From: JAIEPX01 sp963725255
GTDB taxonomy: Bacteria; Pseudomonadota; Gammaproteobacteria; JAIEPX01
Reading direction: 5' to 3'
Assembly (NCBI GenBank): GCA_963725255.1
Contig: CAVRXV010000005.1
Span: 62,001 to 126,000 of the forward strand
DNA: 64,000 bases
Positions 36,802-45,540 of this stretch are shown piece after piece. A program made the position numbers and the translations under genes. Under the pieces are notes generated by a model. It ran no database searches. It was not told the DNA's origin and saw nothing but the letters and a program-made list of their open reading frames with translations. Positions within the stretch are counted from its first letter, which is position 1, and each line of letters begins with the position of its first letter.

Positions 36802-37866
36802 ATGTTTAACATTCGACTCCATCGTGCTCGAAAAGCAGCTGGGTTAAGCTACCGCGCATTAGCTCAGTTAGTTGGTTTGTCACAAACAGCCATTAAAAAG
36901 TACGAGGACGGTAAAATGATGCCTTCATCAGACATCCTAATCCGGCTGTCTCAAGCACTTAATGTACGAACGGAATACTTTTTCCGACCCGAAAAACATG
37001 CACTTGAAGGTATTGAATACCGCAAACACAGTTCATTGCCTAAAAAGCGACTTGATGCTATTGAAAATGAAGTGCTTGATCATATTGAAAGACGAATAGA
37101 ATTAGAGGAATTATTTCCACAACCGCCTGTCAAAGTTTTCGCTACAGTTGATGGTTTGCCAAAGTTAATTACCGACATGAATGAAATCGAAACTGTAGCT
37201 GAGCGTGTCCGTGAAGTTTGGGAGCTTGGCCTTGATCCTATACCAGATCTAATTGATACACTCGAAACCAATGGCATACGAGTCTTCATGATTGATGCAG
37301 ATGCTGACAACAAATTTGATGGACTCGCAGCCTGCGTTAATAGCATGCCTATTATAGTGGTTGGTCGGCATTGGCCTGGTGATCGACAGCGCTTTACAAT
37401 GGCACATGAGCTTGGACACCTCATGCTTAAAGATCGACTCTCTAAAGATTTAGATGAAGAGAATGCTTGCCATCGTTTTGCGGGTGCTTTCTTACTTCCA
37501 CAAAATTCTCTGATACAAGAACTCGGAAAACATCGTAGTGCAATAGAGCTCAAAGAATTGGGACTGTTGAAAGAAGAATTTGGATTGTCTATGGCCGCAA
37601 TTTTATATCGTGCACTCGATATTCAAATAATTTCATCTGCATATCACAGTGAACAATTCAAACTATTCCGTAAATTAGGTTGGAATAAAACAGAACCAGG
37701 ACAAATTTATCCAACTGAAAAAGCACACATTTTCGAACAATTATTATTTCATGCATTAGCTGAAGATTACATTGGCGAATCAAAGGCAGCAGAATTGATG
37801 AATCTATCTCTGCAAAAATTTCGGCGCATTCGCTCTCTGGAGAGTAGCAATGCTACTGCTAATTAG
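36802..37866 (+). CDS. XRE-ImmA/IrrE metallopeptidase regulator (antitoxin)
   Basis: About 354 residues from ATG 36802, chosen because AGGAG lies 8 bases upstream; ATG 36796 is too close to it. An N-terminal Cro/CI HTH (residues ~5-58; YRALAQLVGLSQTAIKKYED) is fused to an ImmA/IrrE zinc-protease domain with FTMAHELGHLML (HExxH variant HELGH). Such proteins act as antitoxins or derepressors for adjacent toxins. It overlaps the PIN gene by 17 bp. Confidence 0.88.
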   Translation: MFNIRLHRARKAAGLSYRALAQLVGLSQTAIKKYEDGKMMPSSDILIRLSQALNVRTEYFFRPEKHALEGIEYRKHSSLPKKRLDAIENEVLDHIERRIELEELFPQPPVKVFATVDGLPKLITDMNEIETVAERVREVWELGLDPIPDLIDTLETNGIRVFMIDADADNKFDGLAACVNSMPIIVVGRHWPGDRQRFTMAHELGHLMLKDRLSKDLDEENACHRFAGAFLLPQNSLIQELGKHRSAIELKELGLLKEEFGLSMAAILYRALDIQIISSAYHSEQFKLFRKLGWNKTEPGQIYPTEKAHIFEQLLFHALAEDYIGESKAAELMNLSLQKFRRIRSLESSNATAN

Positions 37867-38329
37867 TGATGCTAATATCTTAATGGATGTTGAAGTTGGG
37901 GAATTAGTAGCGCCCATGTTCAGTCTTAATTATAAATTTGCTGTGCCGGACATTCTTTACTTCGAGGAGCTAGAGGAACAGCATAGTCATTTACTCGAAT
38001 TGGGATTGGAAGTCCGTACATTGCCACCGAAGAGTGTTGAGCGTGTTCAGGTTCTGAGTCAGACTTACAAAAAACCGAGTCGTAATGATTTGTTTGCACT
38101 CGCGTTGGCTGAAATGGAAAAGTATCCATTGTTGACTGGAGATTCTGCACTCAGGTCAGCAGCAGAAACAGAAAAAGTAAAGATTAAGGGAACAATTTGG
38201 TTGATAGAAGAGATGATTCGAGAACAACGAATTACTCGTTCTGTAGGAAGAGCGTCTATTGAAAGAATGCGTAAAAAAGGACGGCGTCTACCATGGGATA
38301 TTGCAGAAAGAATGCTGAGTGAGAGTTGA
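37850..38329 (+). CDS. PIN-like (DUF3368-type) toxin
   Basis: A 159-residue PIN-fold protein. Acidic residues appear in ISDANILMDV, ILYFEELEEQ, SRNDLFALALAEM and LLTGDSALRSAA. The C-terminal helix region (RRLPWDIAERML) is typical of this group. It overlaps the XRE-ImmA gene, so the two are translationally linked. It is probably a ribonuclease toxin of a type II module. Confidence 0.8.
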   Translation: MLLLISDANILMDVEVGELVAPMFSLNYKFAVPDILYFEELEEQHSHLLELGLEVRTLPPKSVERVQVLSQTYKKPSRNDLFALALAEMEKYPLLTGDSALRSAAETEKVKIKGTIWLIEEMIREQRITRSVGRASIERMRKKGRRLPWDIAERMLSES

Positions 38330-38458
38330 AGCCAGAAAGCCTGCGAAAAATAAAATATTAAATGAGTATGATCTAGCTCAAGAAATAAGTGTATTAAAAG
38401 AAGTGTTTATGAACAATCGTAATAAATTGTCAAAATTTTACGGCAAGTTCTAATCGAT

Positions 38459-39430
38459 TTATTTTTTTGACATTTTTATTAATAAGTTATTGAAGCACCT
38501 TTTTAGCTTTTCTGAATTGGAACATGCGAATACATATTTATGAGACATAATGAAGGTGTATTTGTTTATAGTTTTGACGAGATGATTTAAGTTAATTTTA
38601 TTTCCAACACTTGAATATAGCGGTACCCCATGATGATAAACTGTCCCATTTCTGAAGCCAGGGTTGTTAATTAATAGAAGACACAATTCACTGCTAATAG
38701 GGATGAAAATTGTTGTGTCAGGTAATCCAAGCCCAGGTGAATAAAATCCTGGTCGTGGTATATTCGGATTTATAACGTTAAAAGTATTATCGGATATGAT
38801 AAATGGATGATTTATTTTGTCTGTTTCGATTAAACCCCAATTCATATTATATAGAATTTTAGAAATAATTTCACCGACAGTTAACATTTTTTTTAGCAGA
38901 AAATCTCTATGAACTTTTAAATGGACCTCTTTTTTTAATATAGAGTTTCTAATATTTTCGATATCAAGCTCACTCAGATTGGGGTCGAACGCACGATAAT
39001 CTGCAAGAAAATTTTCTTTGTATGATGCTTGTGTGTTGGCTTTGTTATCAAAATCAAAATACTTATTCAAGATCATTTCTAAATGTTGAATATAATATGG
39101 TGTTCTCACCATAAGCAAACCAAAGTAATTTGATAAATGCATCTTATCTTCCATGTTAGGGAATTTTTTAGATATCAAATTTTTCAACGGAAGAGATGCA
39201 GGGCCTTCAATCCATTTTGCAAGAATTTCCTCAATAGCATTAATATCCACATCGATTTGATCGCCTGTTAAATGATATAATTTATTTATTACTGCTGTAT
39301 TGGTTGGGCTATTGCTAAAAACATTATCAGGACATAGTTTGTCGTATGTCCAAATTTGACCGTTGATGTCGCAAAATCCATTTAAGTAAAATTTAGGGAT
39401 ATAATGATGTCTCTGTTTAATATTGTCCAT
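38459..39430 (-). CDS. DUF4238 protein
   Basis: A 323-residue protein beginning with the DUF4238 signature QRHHYIPKFYLNGFCDINGQ, followed by IWTYDK and, near the C terminus, NPFIPI-type strands with TTIFIPISSELCLLLIN. The family is common in mobile and defence regions and has no established activity that I can state. It is a single gene with its own promoter, next to the TA module. Confidence 0.85.
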   Translation of the reverse strand: MDNIKQRHHYIPKFYLNGFCDINGQIWTYDKLCPDNVFSNSPTNTAVINKLYHLTGDQIDVDINAIEEILAKWIEGPASLPLKNLISKKFPNMEDKMHLSNYFGLLMVRTPYYIQHLEMILNKYFDFDNKANTQASYKENFLADYRAFDPNLSELDIENIRNSILKKEVHLKVHRDFLLKKMLTVGEIISKILYNMNWGLIETDKINHPFIISDNTFNVINPNIPRPGFYSPGLGLPDTTIFIPISSELCLLLINNPGFRNGTVYHHGVPLYSSVGNKINLNHLVKTINKYTFIMSHKYVFACSNSEKLKRCFNNLLIKMSKK

Positions 39431-39658
39431 TTAAACTCCTAATAAATAGCAGATAGCCATTTATTGTTTTAAGATTGAGAATGAAATCCAATATGTTAGC
39501 AGCTGTTAATGACTATAAAGGATAGCATGTACAACCTAATTCACATCCTTAGATGCCATTATCTATTATAGTAGTTTTTATATAATATGGTTTTACTTTG
39601 TGAATGCAGCAATATTAGGCTTGATACCATTTTTTTCACATCATTAGATTATTAGAGA

Positions 39659-40267
39659 TTAATTCGTCGAGTTGAGGCCTGATACCGTTCTTTTTGATTC
39701 TGGCCCACCCCAGTCTTCGAGCCACAAATCTGGTTTTTCTTTACGGAACTTTTTGACTAGCGCAATACAATCCGGATCTTCGAGAGCGATAACTTCAACG
39801 CCATTTTTTTTGAGCATTGCTACGTTAGCAGGTCCCGAATTAATCGTGTCACCAATAACGACCCGACCGATTTTGAATTGGATAATTGTGCCGGTACACA
39901 TCATGCACGGACTTAAAGTAGTGTATATGGTTGTTTTGCGTCTTGAAGGCATCCGTCCTGCGTCGCGCATTGCTGACATTTCACCATGCAGGATTGGGTT
40001 TCCTTCTTGAACCAACATGTTATGGCCCTTACCAAGAATTTTGCCATTCTCGTCGACAATTACGCTACCAATGGGACAACCGCCTTCATTGTAGCTTTTC
40101 AATGCCTGCTCATAAGCTAAATGTAAAAAATATTTATGGTCCAGTTCTCGCTGCTGAGCTTTTGCGCCTGGTTGTAAATTAGTGACCACAGAACCTCCTT
40201 TGTGATTATCAGCATTGCTGCTCAATGATACAGCAAGAACCACTGGTAGAATCAAGAATTTTAGCAT
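39659..40267 (-). CDS. Cytosine-deaminase-like enzyme with signal peptide
   Basis: A 202-residue zinc deaminase. HGEMSAM (zinc His and catalytic Glu) and SPCMMCTG (zinc cysteines) define the active site. The C-terminal DPDCIALVKKFRKEKPDLWL followed by EDWGG closely resembles the yeast cytosine deaminase tail. An N-terminal hydrophobic leader (LKFLILPVVLAVSLSSNA) predicts export, which is unusual for this normally cytosolic family. The substrate might be cytosine or another nucleobase. Confidence 0.82.
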   Translation of the reverse strand: MLKFLILPVVLAVSLSSNADNHKGGSVVTNLQPGAKAQQRELDHKYFLHLAYEQALKSYNEGGCPIGSVIVDENGKILGKGHNMLVQEGNPILHGEMSAMRDAGRMPSRRKTTIYTTLSPCMMCTGTIIQFKIGRVVIGDTINSGPANVAMLKKNGVEVIALEDPDCIALVKKFRKEKPDLWLEDWGGPESKRTVSGLNSTN

Positions 40268-40481
40268 AACTATTCCTTGTCGTTTTCATGAAGCAAGAAA
40301 GATTATAATTGAATTAATATTCAAGGTGAAGCTCATTAAGTCAAATGAGTGAAGCCTTGGTAGAGAAACACGATATCTTGGATAAGAGGGCGTTTTTGGC
40401 TAATTAAACAATTTGTTTCTTATTGACATTAGTTTTTAGGATGGCGATACTGCTTTCATCAATGATATTGTCTGGTGTTCG

Positions 40482-41945
40482 ATGAAAAAAAATCTATTTA
40501 TTTTTTTGATACTATTTTCGGTTTGTATAGCTGGGGTATGGGGGTATCTAATGAAAACAGAAAAACCATTTATTTCTTTATTTCCGATTGAACACTATAA
40601 TCAAAAGTTGTCGGATTGGATTAAACCAAATGACCCTCATTATAATAAGCCGGTGCTGAGTCAAGAAAAGCAAAGCGTTCGTTTTGAAGATTTTAAACGT
40701 CGTTATTTTGGTGATTTGTCACCGTGGGATTTATCGAATATTAAAAATATTGTTTCTAGAGTTTCGCCAGATGATGTCAAAAGTAGTGTAATCAAAAATT
40801 TGAAAAAATTTAGCAATGAAGATAAATCAGGGAAAGAATTAAATTACGCTGAGAATTTTCGGCTTTTCCACGATGAGTGGATAAAAAATCTGGAGACAAA
40901 ATCTAATTTATCTCAATTTGATCATATTGATGTCGATGTTTCACATCGTGCAATCGCTGTTGTTCATAGTTACGGACGAGAATTACCGACAGATGATGCA
41001 AGTTATCATCATTATACTTATGCTGGCGAAGGTCACCCTTTTGATAATTTGCAAAATGCATTGGTTTGGGCAGGAACACCGCTATATATATTGGGTGAAA
41101 CAGAAGGACATGATTGGGTATTAGTGCAAACGCCGAGTTTCAGAGCTTGGTTAAAAAGCAGCGATATTGCACGTGTGGATGAATCATTTATTACTCACTG
41201 GCGTCAAGGCGGTTCTGAACAATTAATTGCTATCATGGATACACAAATTCCAATTGTCGACGAAGAGGATCATCAGTTTTGGAATGCAGGTTTTATTGGC
41301 ATGGTATTTCCAGGGAAGCAAGAAGGATTAAATTGGCGCATGATGATTCCTGTGCGAGATGAGCATGGTCAAGCGCGTATTCATTCGGCTGCGCTGCCAC
41401 TCAAACAAGCAAGTTCAATGCCGATAGCGGCTACACCTTATCAATTTGTTACAGTCATAGAGAAATTAATTGGACGTCCCTACGGATGGGGCGGTTTATA
41501 TTTTTACAATGATTGTGCTTCTGAATTAAAAAATTTGTTCACTCCCTTCGGAATTTGGTTGCCCATGCATTCGTCCGATCAAGTTAATCCTGCTGAATTC
41601 CCCGTTAAAGTAATTGATTTAACAAGTGAGAGCCCAGAAAAACGACTAGACTTTTTAAAAAATAATGGCCATCCCTTTATGACGATTTTATATGTTGGAG
41701 GTCATGTAGTTCTTTATGTTGGAAATTATCCCAATCCTAATGATCCGCAATCCCAATCAGTTGTGTTAAGTTACCAAAACGTGTGGAGTCTTAAACCCAC
41801 TAATCCTCCTCTAGGAAAAGACCGAAGGTCTGTCATAGGCGGTTCTGTTTTGTTGCCAATTTTACCGAAGTATCCCGAAGATCCCGGTATTGATTCCGAT
41901 GCAAGTTGTAAGTATTTTACGTTGGGATTTTTGGACGCTGATTAA
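40482..41945 (+). CDS. SH3-domain NlpC/P60 peptidoglycan endopeptidase
   Basis: A 487-residue exported protein. A signal anchor (LFIFLILFSVCIAGVWGYLM) is followed by an N-terminal NlpC-associated region, SH3-like segments (HDWVLVQTPSFRAWLKSSDI) and a C40 peptidase domain with catalytic Cys in GWGGLYFYNDCASELK and His in VGGHVVLYVG. It probably cleaves peptide stems in the wall. It is followed by a VanX-type dipeptidase gene, suggesting stem-peptide turnover. Confidence 0.88.
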   Translation: MKKNLFIFLILFSVCIAGVWGYLMKTEKPFISLFPIEHYNQKLSDWIKPNDPHYNKPVLSQEKQSVRFEDFKRRYFGDLSPWDLSNIKNIVSRVSPDDVKSSVIKNLKKFSNEDKSGKELNYAENFRLFHDEWIKNLETKSNLSQFDHIDVDVSHRAIAVVHSYGRELPTDDASYHHYTYAGEGHPFDNLQNALVWAGTPLYILGETEGHDWVLVQTPSFRAWLKSSDIARVDESFITHWRQGGSEQLIAIMDTQIPIVDEEDHQFWNAGFIGMVFPGKQEGLNWRMMIPVRDEHGQARIHSAALPLKQASSMPIAATPYQFVTVIEKLIGRPYGWGGLYFYNDCASELKNLFTPFGIWLPMHSSDQVNPAEFPVKVIDLTSESPEKRLDFLKNNGHPFMTILYVGGHVVLYVGNYPNPNDPQSQSVVLSYQNVWSLKPTNPPLGKDRRSVIGGSVLLPILPKYPEDPGIDSDASCKYFTLGFLDAD

Positions 41946-42080
41946 GTGATCTTTGATTCTTGCCGAGTAAAAAAAGCTATGATGATATAACCCTATTTAT
42001 GCTAGCTGATAAGGGGTTCACATTTTTAGAGATGAATTATTTCTGGAATTGTTATTTCGAGTCACATCTGAGGAGAGAAT

Positions 42081-42770
42081 ATGAGTTTACATGATATAGT
42101 TTTGATTGCGGATCCTAGAGTATTATCCATTTCTGTTAAAGAAAATCATGACTCACTTATTGATCTTCGACACCAAACCAAAATTAAAATAGGCCCCTCA
42201 CCCGAAGTTCCGAATAATACAGACTATACTAAAATGCGAAATACTGTTTATGAGAAGCTTCTACACGCTCAGGAATTATTAGAACCAGGAATGTTTTTTT
42301 GTCTCTATGAATGTTATCGGAGTTTATCATTACAGAAAATGCTGTTTGATAATCGATTTAAAATTATCCAATTGTTGAATCCAAAATGGACGCATGAGCA
42401 AGTTTTTACTGAAACAACAAAAATGGTTTCACCGGTGATAAATCTTGATGGATCCAAAAATGTTCCACCTCATTCAACAGGTGCAGCAATCGACGTTTAT
42501 CTTATTGACGTGAATGGTGATGCACTTGATATGGGAATTCATCCGAAAGACTGGATTGAAGATACGGATGATTCAATTTCATTTACTGAGTCAAATAAAA
42601 TTTCCTCGGGTGCCCAAAAGAACCGACAAATCATGACGAACGCTTTATCACAAGTGGGTTTTGTCAATTATCCAACAGAATATTGGCATTGGTCATATGG
42701 TGATCGCTATTGGGCATATCATAAAAATCAATCGACAGCTCTGTATGACACGATTGGTAATCATGTATAA
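42081..42770 (+). CDS. D-alanyl-D-alanine dipeptidase (VanX/DdpX type)
   Basis: A 229-residue M15D zinc peptidase. The metal site appears as HSTGAAIDVYL (H-x6-D) and EYWHWSYGDRYWAY (E-x2-H). Family members hydrolyse D-Ala-D-Ala, for vancomycin resistance or for recycling. There are no van regulatory or ligase genes nearby, so recycling is more likely. No signal peptide is seen, so it is probably cytosolic. GAGGAGAG precedes the ATG. Confidence 0.88.
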   Translation: MSLHDIVLIADPRVLSISVKENHDSLIDLRHQTKIKIGPSPEVPNNTDYTKMRNTVYEKLLHAQELLEPGMFFCLYECYRSLSLQKMLFDNRFKIIQLLNPKWTHEQVFTETTKMVSPVINLDGSKNVPPHSTGAAIDVYLIDVNGDALDMGIHPKDWIEDTDDSISFTESNKISSGAQKNRQIMTNALSQVGFVNYPTEYWHWSYGDRYWAYHKNQSTALYDTIGNHV

Positions 42771-42900
42771 ATAGAAAATATACCCCCTCCGCTGCTCTTC
42801 AATCCATTCTCTGTCTTAAAAATCCTAAGGATTTCTTGATTCTCTATGAACTAGTCTTCAAAGAAATCGTACGTTCTGGTGGTTGTATTTAATATAATAC

Positions 42901-42924
42901 TGTGCTACTATGATATCACATTAT
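42901..42924 (+). promoter_or_regulatory. HisR/TrpR-like operator upstream of purH
   Basis: TGTGCTACTATGATAT followed by CACATTAT. It is 22/24 identical to 44604-44627 upstream of the TrpR-like gene. The core TAxTATxATAxxA has dyad symmetry and overlaps a probable -10. Confidence 0.65.
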
Positions 42925-42989
42925 CTCGTTATGACGTGAGATGGTTCTAAATTCTACTTTCATTGGGTTCATGATATATGAGAGGTAAA

Positions 42990-44570
42990 ATGAAGATGAC
43001 GTCGAATCGAACTATACGTCGGGCACTGGTGAGTGTGTCAGACAAGACCGGTCTTGTTGATTTTTGTCGGGAATTAAAGACCCTTGATGTTGAAATTATA
43101 TCAACAGGAGGCACAGCAAACTATTTACGAGAGCATGGTATTGCCACGCTTGATGTTTCAGAGATAACCGGCTTTCCAGAAATGATGGGTGGTCGGGTTA
43201 AGACATTGCATCCAAAAGTACATGCTGCTTTATTGGCGAGGGACGAAGATCAAGACATCCTTTCTGAATATCAAATAACACCTATAGATCTTGTAGTAGT
43301 GAATTTATATCCTTTCAGTAGAACAGTTGAAAAAAATGATTGTACATTAGAAATGGCAATTGAAAATATAGATATTGGTGGTCCTGCTATGCTGCGTGCC
43401 GCAGGAAAAAATTATAAATGCGTTACAGTTCTTTCTGATCATAATGATTATGAATTTATTATCGAAGAAATGAAAAAAAATCAGTGCAGTGTTACTGAGT
43501 CGACAAGATACAATCTTGCAAAAAAAGTATTTTTGTATTCAGCACGTTATGATTCTGCTATTGGTCAATATTTTAGCAATATTACATCGGATGGAAATGA
43601 TTCCGAATTTCCATCTATATTGAATCTAGACTTATATAAGAAACAAGACCTACGATATGGAGAAAATCCCCATCAACGTGGGGCCTTATATGTTGGAGTC
43701 GGGGAATCAACGGAAGGCATAGCTCACTCAAAAAAAATTCAGGGTAAGGAACTATCTTTCAATAATATTGCTGATTCAGATGCTGCGCTAGAGTGCGTTA
43801 AAAGTTTTACGAATTCATATGCCTGTGTCATTGTGAAGCACGCCAATCCATGTGGTGTTGCGTGTGCTACAGATCAACTAACAGCTTATAACCATGCATT
43901 TTCATGTGATCCGACCTCTGCTTTTGGCGGAATTATCGCATTTAATCGGCCATTAACAGTAGAAACAGCAAGAAAAATACTCAAAAATCAATTTGTGGAG
44001 GTAGTGATTTCTCCGGATATTTCAACGGAAGTAAGCAAGATATTTTCTTATAAACCTGCGATTCGACTGTTAGTGTGTGGAAAATGGAATTCCATTCAAA
44101 AAAATGCATTGGATTATAAACGCATTAGTGATGGTCTACTTGTACAAGATATTGATAACTTCACTATAGGCCCTGAAAAATTTCAATGCGTCACTAAGAG
44201 AAAACCATCAGAGCAACAATTAATAGATCTGCAGTTTGCTTGGTCCGTAGTGAGATACGTGAAATCAAATGCGATTGTTTATGCAAAAGATCAAAAGACT
44301 GTCGGAATTGGTGCTGGACAAATGAGTCGAATAGATAGCACCAAAATCGCAGCACAAAAAGCGAAAGAGGCTAATTTAGAGATTAAAGGCAGCGTGATGG
44401 CATCGGACGCATTCTTTCCTTTTAGAGATGCTATCGACAGCGCTGCTAAAATGGGTATAAGTGCTATTATTCAGCCCGGTGGATCTATACGTGACGAAGA
44501 AGTGATTGCAGCAGCTGATGAAGCTAATATCGCCATGGTTTTCACAGGCATACGACATTTTCGTCATTAA
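42990..44570 (+). CDS. purH: Bifunctional AICAR transformylase / IMP cyclohydrolase
   Basis: About 526 residues from ATG 42990 (GAGAGG just upstream; ATG 42978 is an alternative start). It catalyses the last two steps of purine synthesis, AICAR to FAICAR to IMP. The N-terminal cyclohydrolase domain has GGRVKTLHPKVHAALLAR and IDIGGPAMLRAAGKN; the transformylase domain has YGENPHQRGALY and KHANPCGVA. Full length. It is placed beside the his operon, whose HisF-HisH step releases AICAR, and shares its promoter element. Confidence 0.96.
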   Translation: MKMTSNRTIRRALVSVSDKTGLVDFCRELKTLDVEIISTGGTANYLREHGIATLDVSEITGFPEMMGGRVKTLHPKVHAALLARDEDQDILSEYQITPIDLVVVNLYPFSRTVEKNDCTLEMAIENIDIGGPAMLRAAGKNYKCVTVLSDHNDYEFIIEEMKKNQCSVTESTRYNLAKKVFLYSARYDSAIGQYFSNITSDGNDSEFPSILNLDLYKKQDLRYGENPHQRGALYVGVGESTEGIAHSKKIQGKELSFNNIADSDAALECVKSFTNSYACVIVKHANPCGVACATDQLTAYNHAFSCDPTSAFGGIIAFNRPLTVETARKILKNQFVEVVISPDISTEVSKIFSYKPAIRLLVCGKWNSIQKNALDYKRISDGLLVQDIDNFTIGPEKFQCVTKRKPSEQQLIDLQFAWSVVRYVKSNAIVYAKDQKTVGIGAGQMSRIDSTKIAAQKAKEANLEIKGSVMASDAFFPFRDAIDSAAKMGISAIIQPGGSIRDEEVIAAADEANIAMVFTGIRHFRH

Positions 44571-44603
44571 TACTTAAAAAAAGAGTTGCTTTATTCATAT
44601 TGC

Positions 44604-44627
44604 TGTGCTAGTATGATATTACATTAT
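44604..44627 (+). promoter_or_regulatory. HisR/TrpR-like operator upstream of the his cluster
   Basis: TGTGCTAGTATGATAT followed by TACATTAT, the second copy of the purH promoter element. The core TAGTATGATATTA is a near-perfect dyad. It ends 21 bp before the TrpR-like gene, consistent with autoregulation and his control. Confidence 0.7.
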
Positions 44628-44648
44628 TTTGACAATACGAGGTAAACT

Positions 44649-44990
44649 ATGGACCCTGAACATCATCACTCAGAACTTTTAAGCTGTTTATATAAGGCTA
44701 TTAGCTTGATTCGAACGGAGAAAGAGGCTGAGCAGTTTTTGTCAGATCTTTGTACACCTCAAGAGCTCAATGCTTTAGCCGACCGATGGCGGGTAGTGCA
44801 ACCAATTAACGAAGGCGTTCCATATCGTCAGATACACGATGAAACGGGAGTGAGTGTTACCACGATTGGAAGAGTCGCACGTTGTATTACCTACGGAACA
44901 GGTGGATATAACCTGATTTTTAGGAGGCAATTTAATGCAAAAAGAGCAACGGATCAAAATAGCGATCCAAAAACAAGGGAGACTAAGTAG
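44649..44990 (+). CDS. TrpR-superfamily regulator (YerC/HisR-like)
   Basis: A 113-residue protein of the TrpR/YerC-YecD family. The core SDLCTPQELNALADRWRVV and the helix-turn-helix YRQIHDETGVSVTTIGRVAR fit well. It opens the his cluster, and its 3' end overlaps hisG by 56 bp. Related proteins are predicted histidine-responsive repressors (HisR); the matching elements at 42901 and 44604 support a purH-his regulon. The effector molecule is not shown by the sequence. Confidence 0.85.
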   Translation: MDPEHHHSELLSCLYKAISLIRTEKEAEQFLSDLCTPQELNALADRWRVVQPINEGVPYRQIHDETGVSVTTIGRVARCITYGTGGYNLIFRRQFNAKRATDQNSDPKTRETK

Positions 44991-45540
44991 GGATTCTCTG
45001 GCGCTTCTAAGCGCTTGCGGATTAACATTGTGCGAAGATACAGATGCCTTATTAAGGCCATGCAAAAATTTTCCTGTCGATATTCTCTTTATCAGAGATG
45101 ATGATATTCCTACATTTGTTCAAGATGGTATTTGCCAACTTGGAATCGTTGGTGAAAATGTTCTGATCGAGAATTCAAAGACAGAAGAATTTACAGTATT
45201 AAAACGCCTAGGTTTTGGAAAGTGTCGTGTGTCAATAGCGGTACCGATAGATTTTTCATTCAACGACATTTCAGATTTAAATAATATTCGTATTGCAACA
45301 AGTTACCCTAAAATATTAAAGGCTTATTGTACTAAAAATAATATAAATGTTGAAATTATTTATGTCTCTGGTTCAGTAGAAATAGCACCGAGTATTGGGA
45401 TGTCGGATGCGATCATGGATCTGGTAGCAACAGGAAATACCCTCAAACAAAATGGATTACGAGAAGTAGCTTGCATTTTAAATAGTGAAGCGCTGCTTGT
45501 GACTCAAAAACAAGGAGGGACTGAGTATGAATATAATTAA
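44935..45540 (+). CDS. hisG: ATP phosphoribosyltransferase, short form
   Basis: A 201-residue enzyme for the first step of histidine synthesis. Recognisable parts are IAIQKQGRLSRDSLALL, DDDIPTFVQDGICQLGIVGE and the PRPP loop MDLVATGNTLKQNGL. A perfect AGGAGG lies 6 bases before the ATG, within the regulator gene. It lacks the C-terminal regulatory domain of the ~300-residue long form; short HisG normally needs HisZ, which is not in the window. It overlaps hisD by 14 bp. Confidence 0.93.
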   Translation: MQKEQRIKIAIQKQGRLSRDSLALLSACGLTLCEDTDALLRPCKNFPVDILFIRDDDIPTFVQDGICQLGIVGENVLIENSKTEEFTVLKRLGFGKCRVSIAVPIDFSFNDISDLNNIRIATSYPKILKAYCTKNNINVEIIYVSGSVEIAPSIGMSDAIMDLVATGNTLKQNGLREVACILNSEALLVTQKQGGTEYEYN

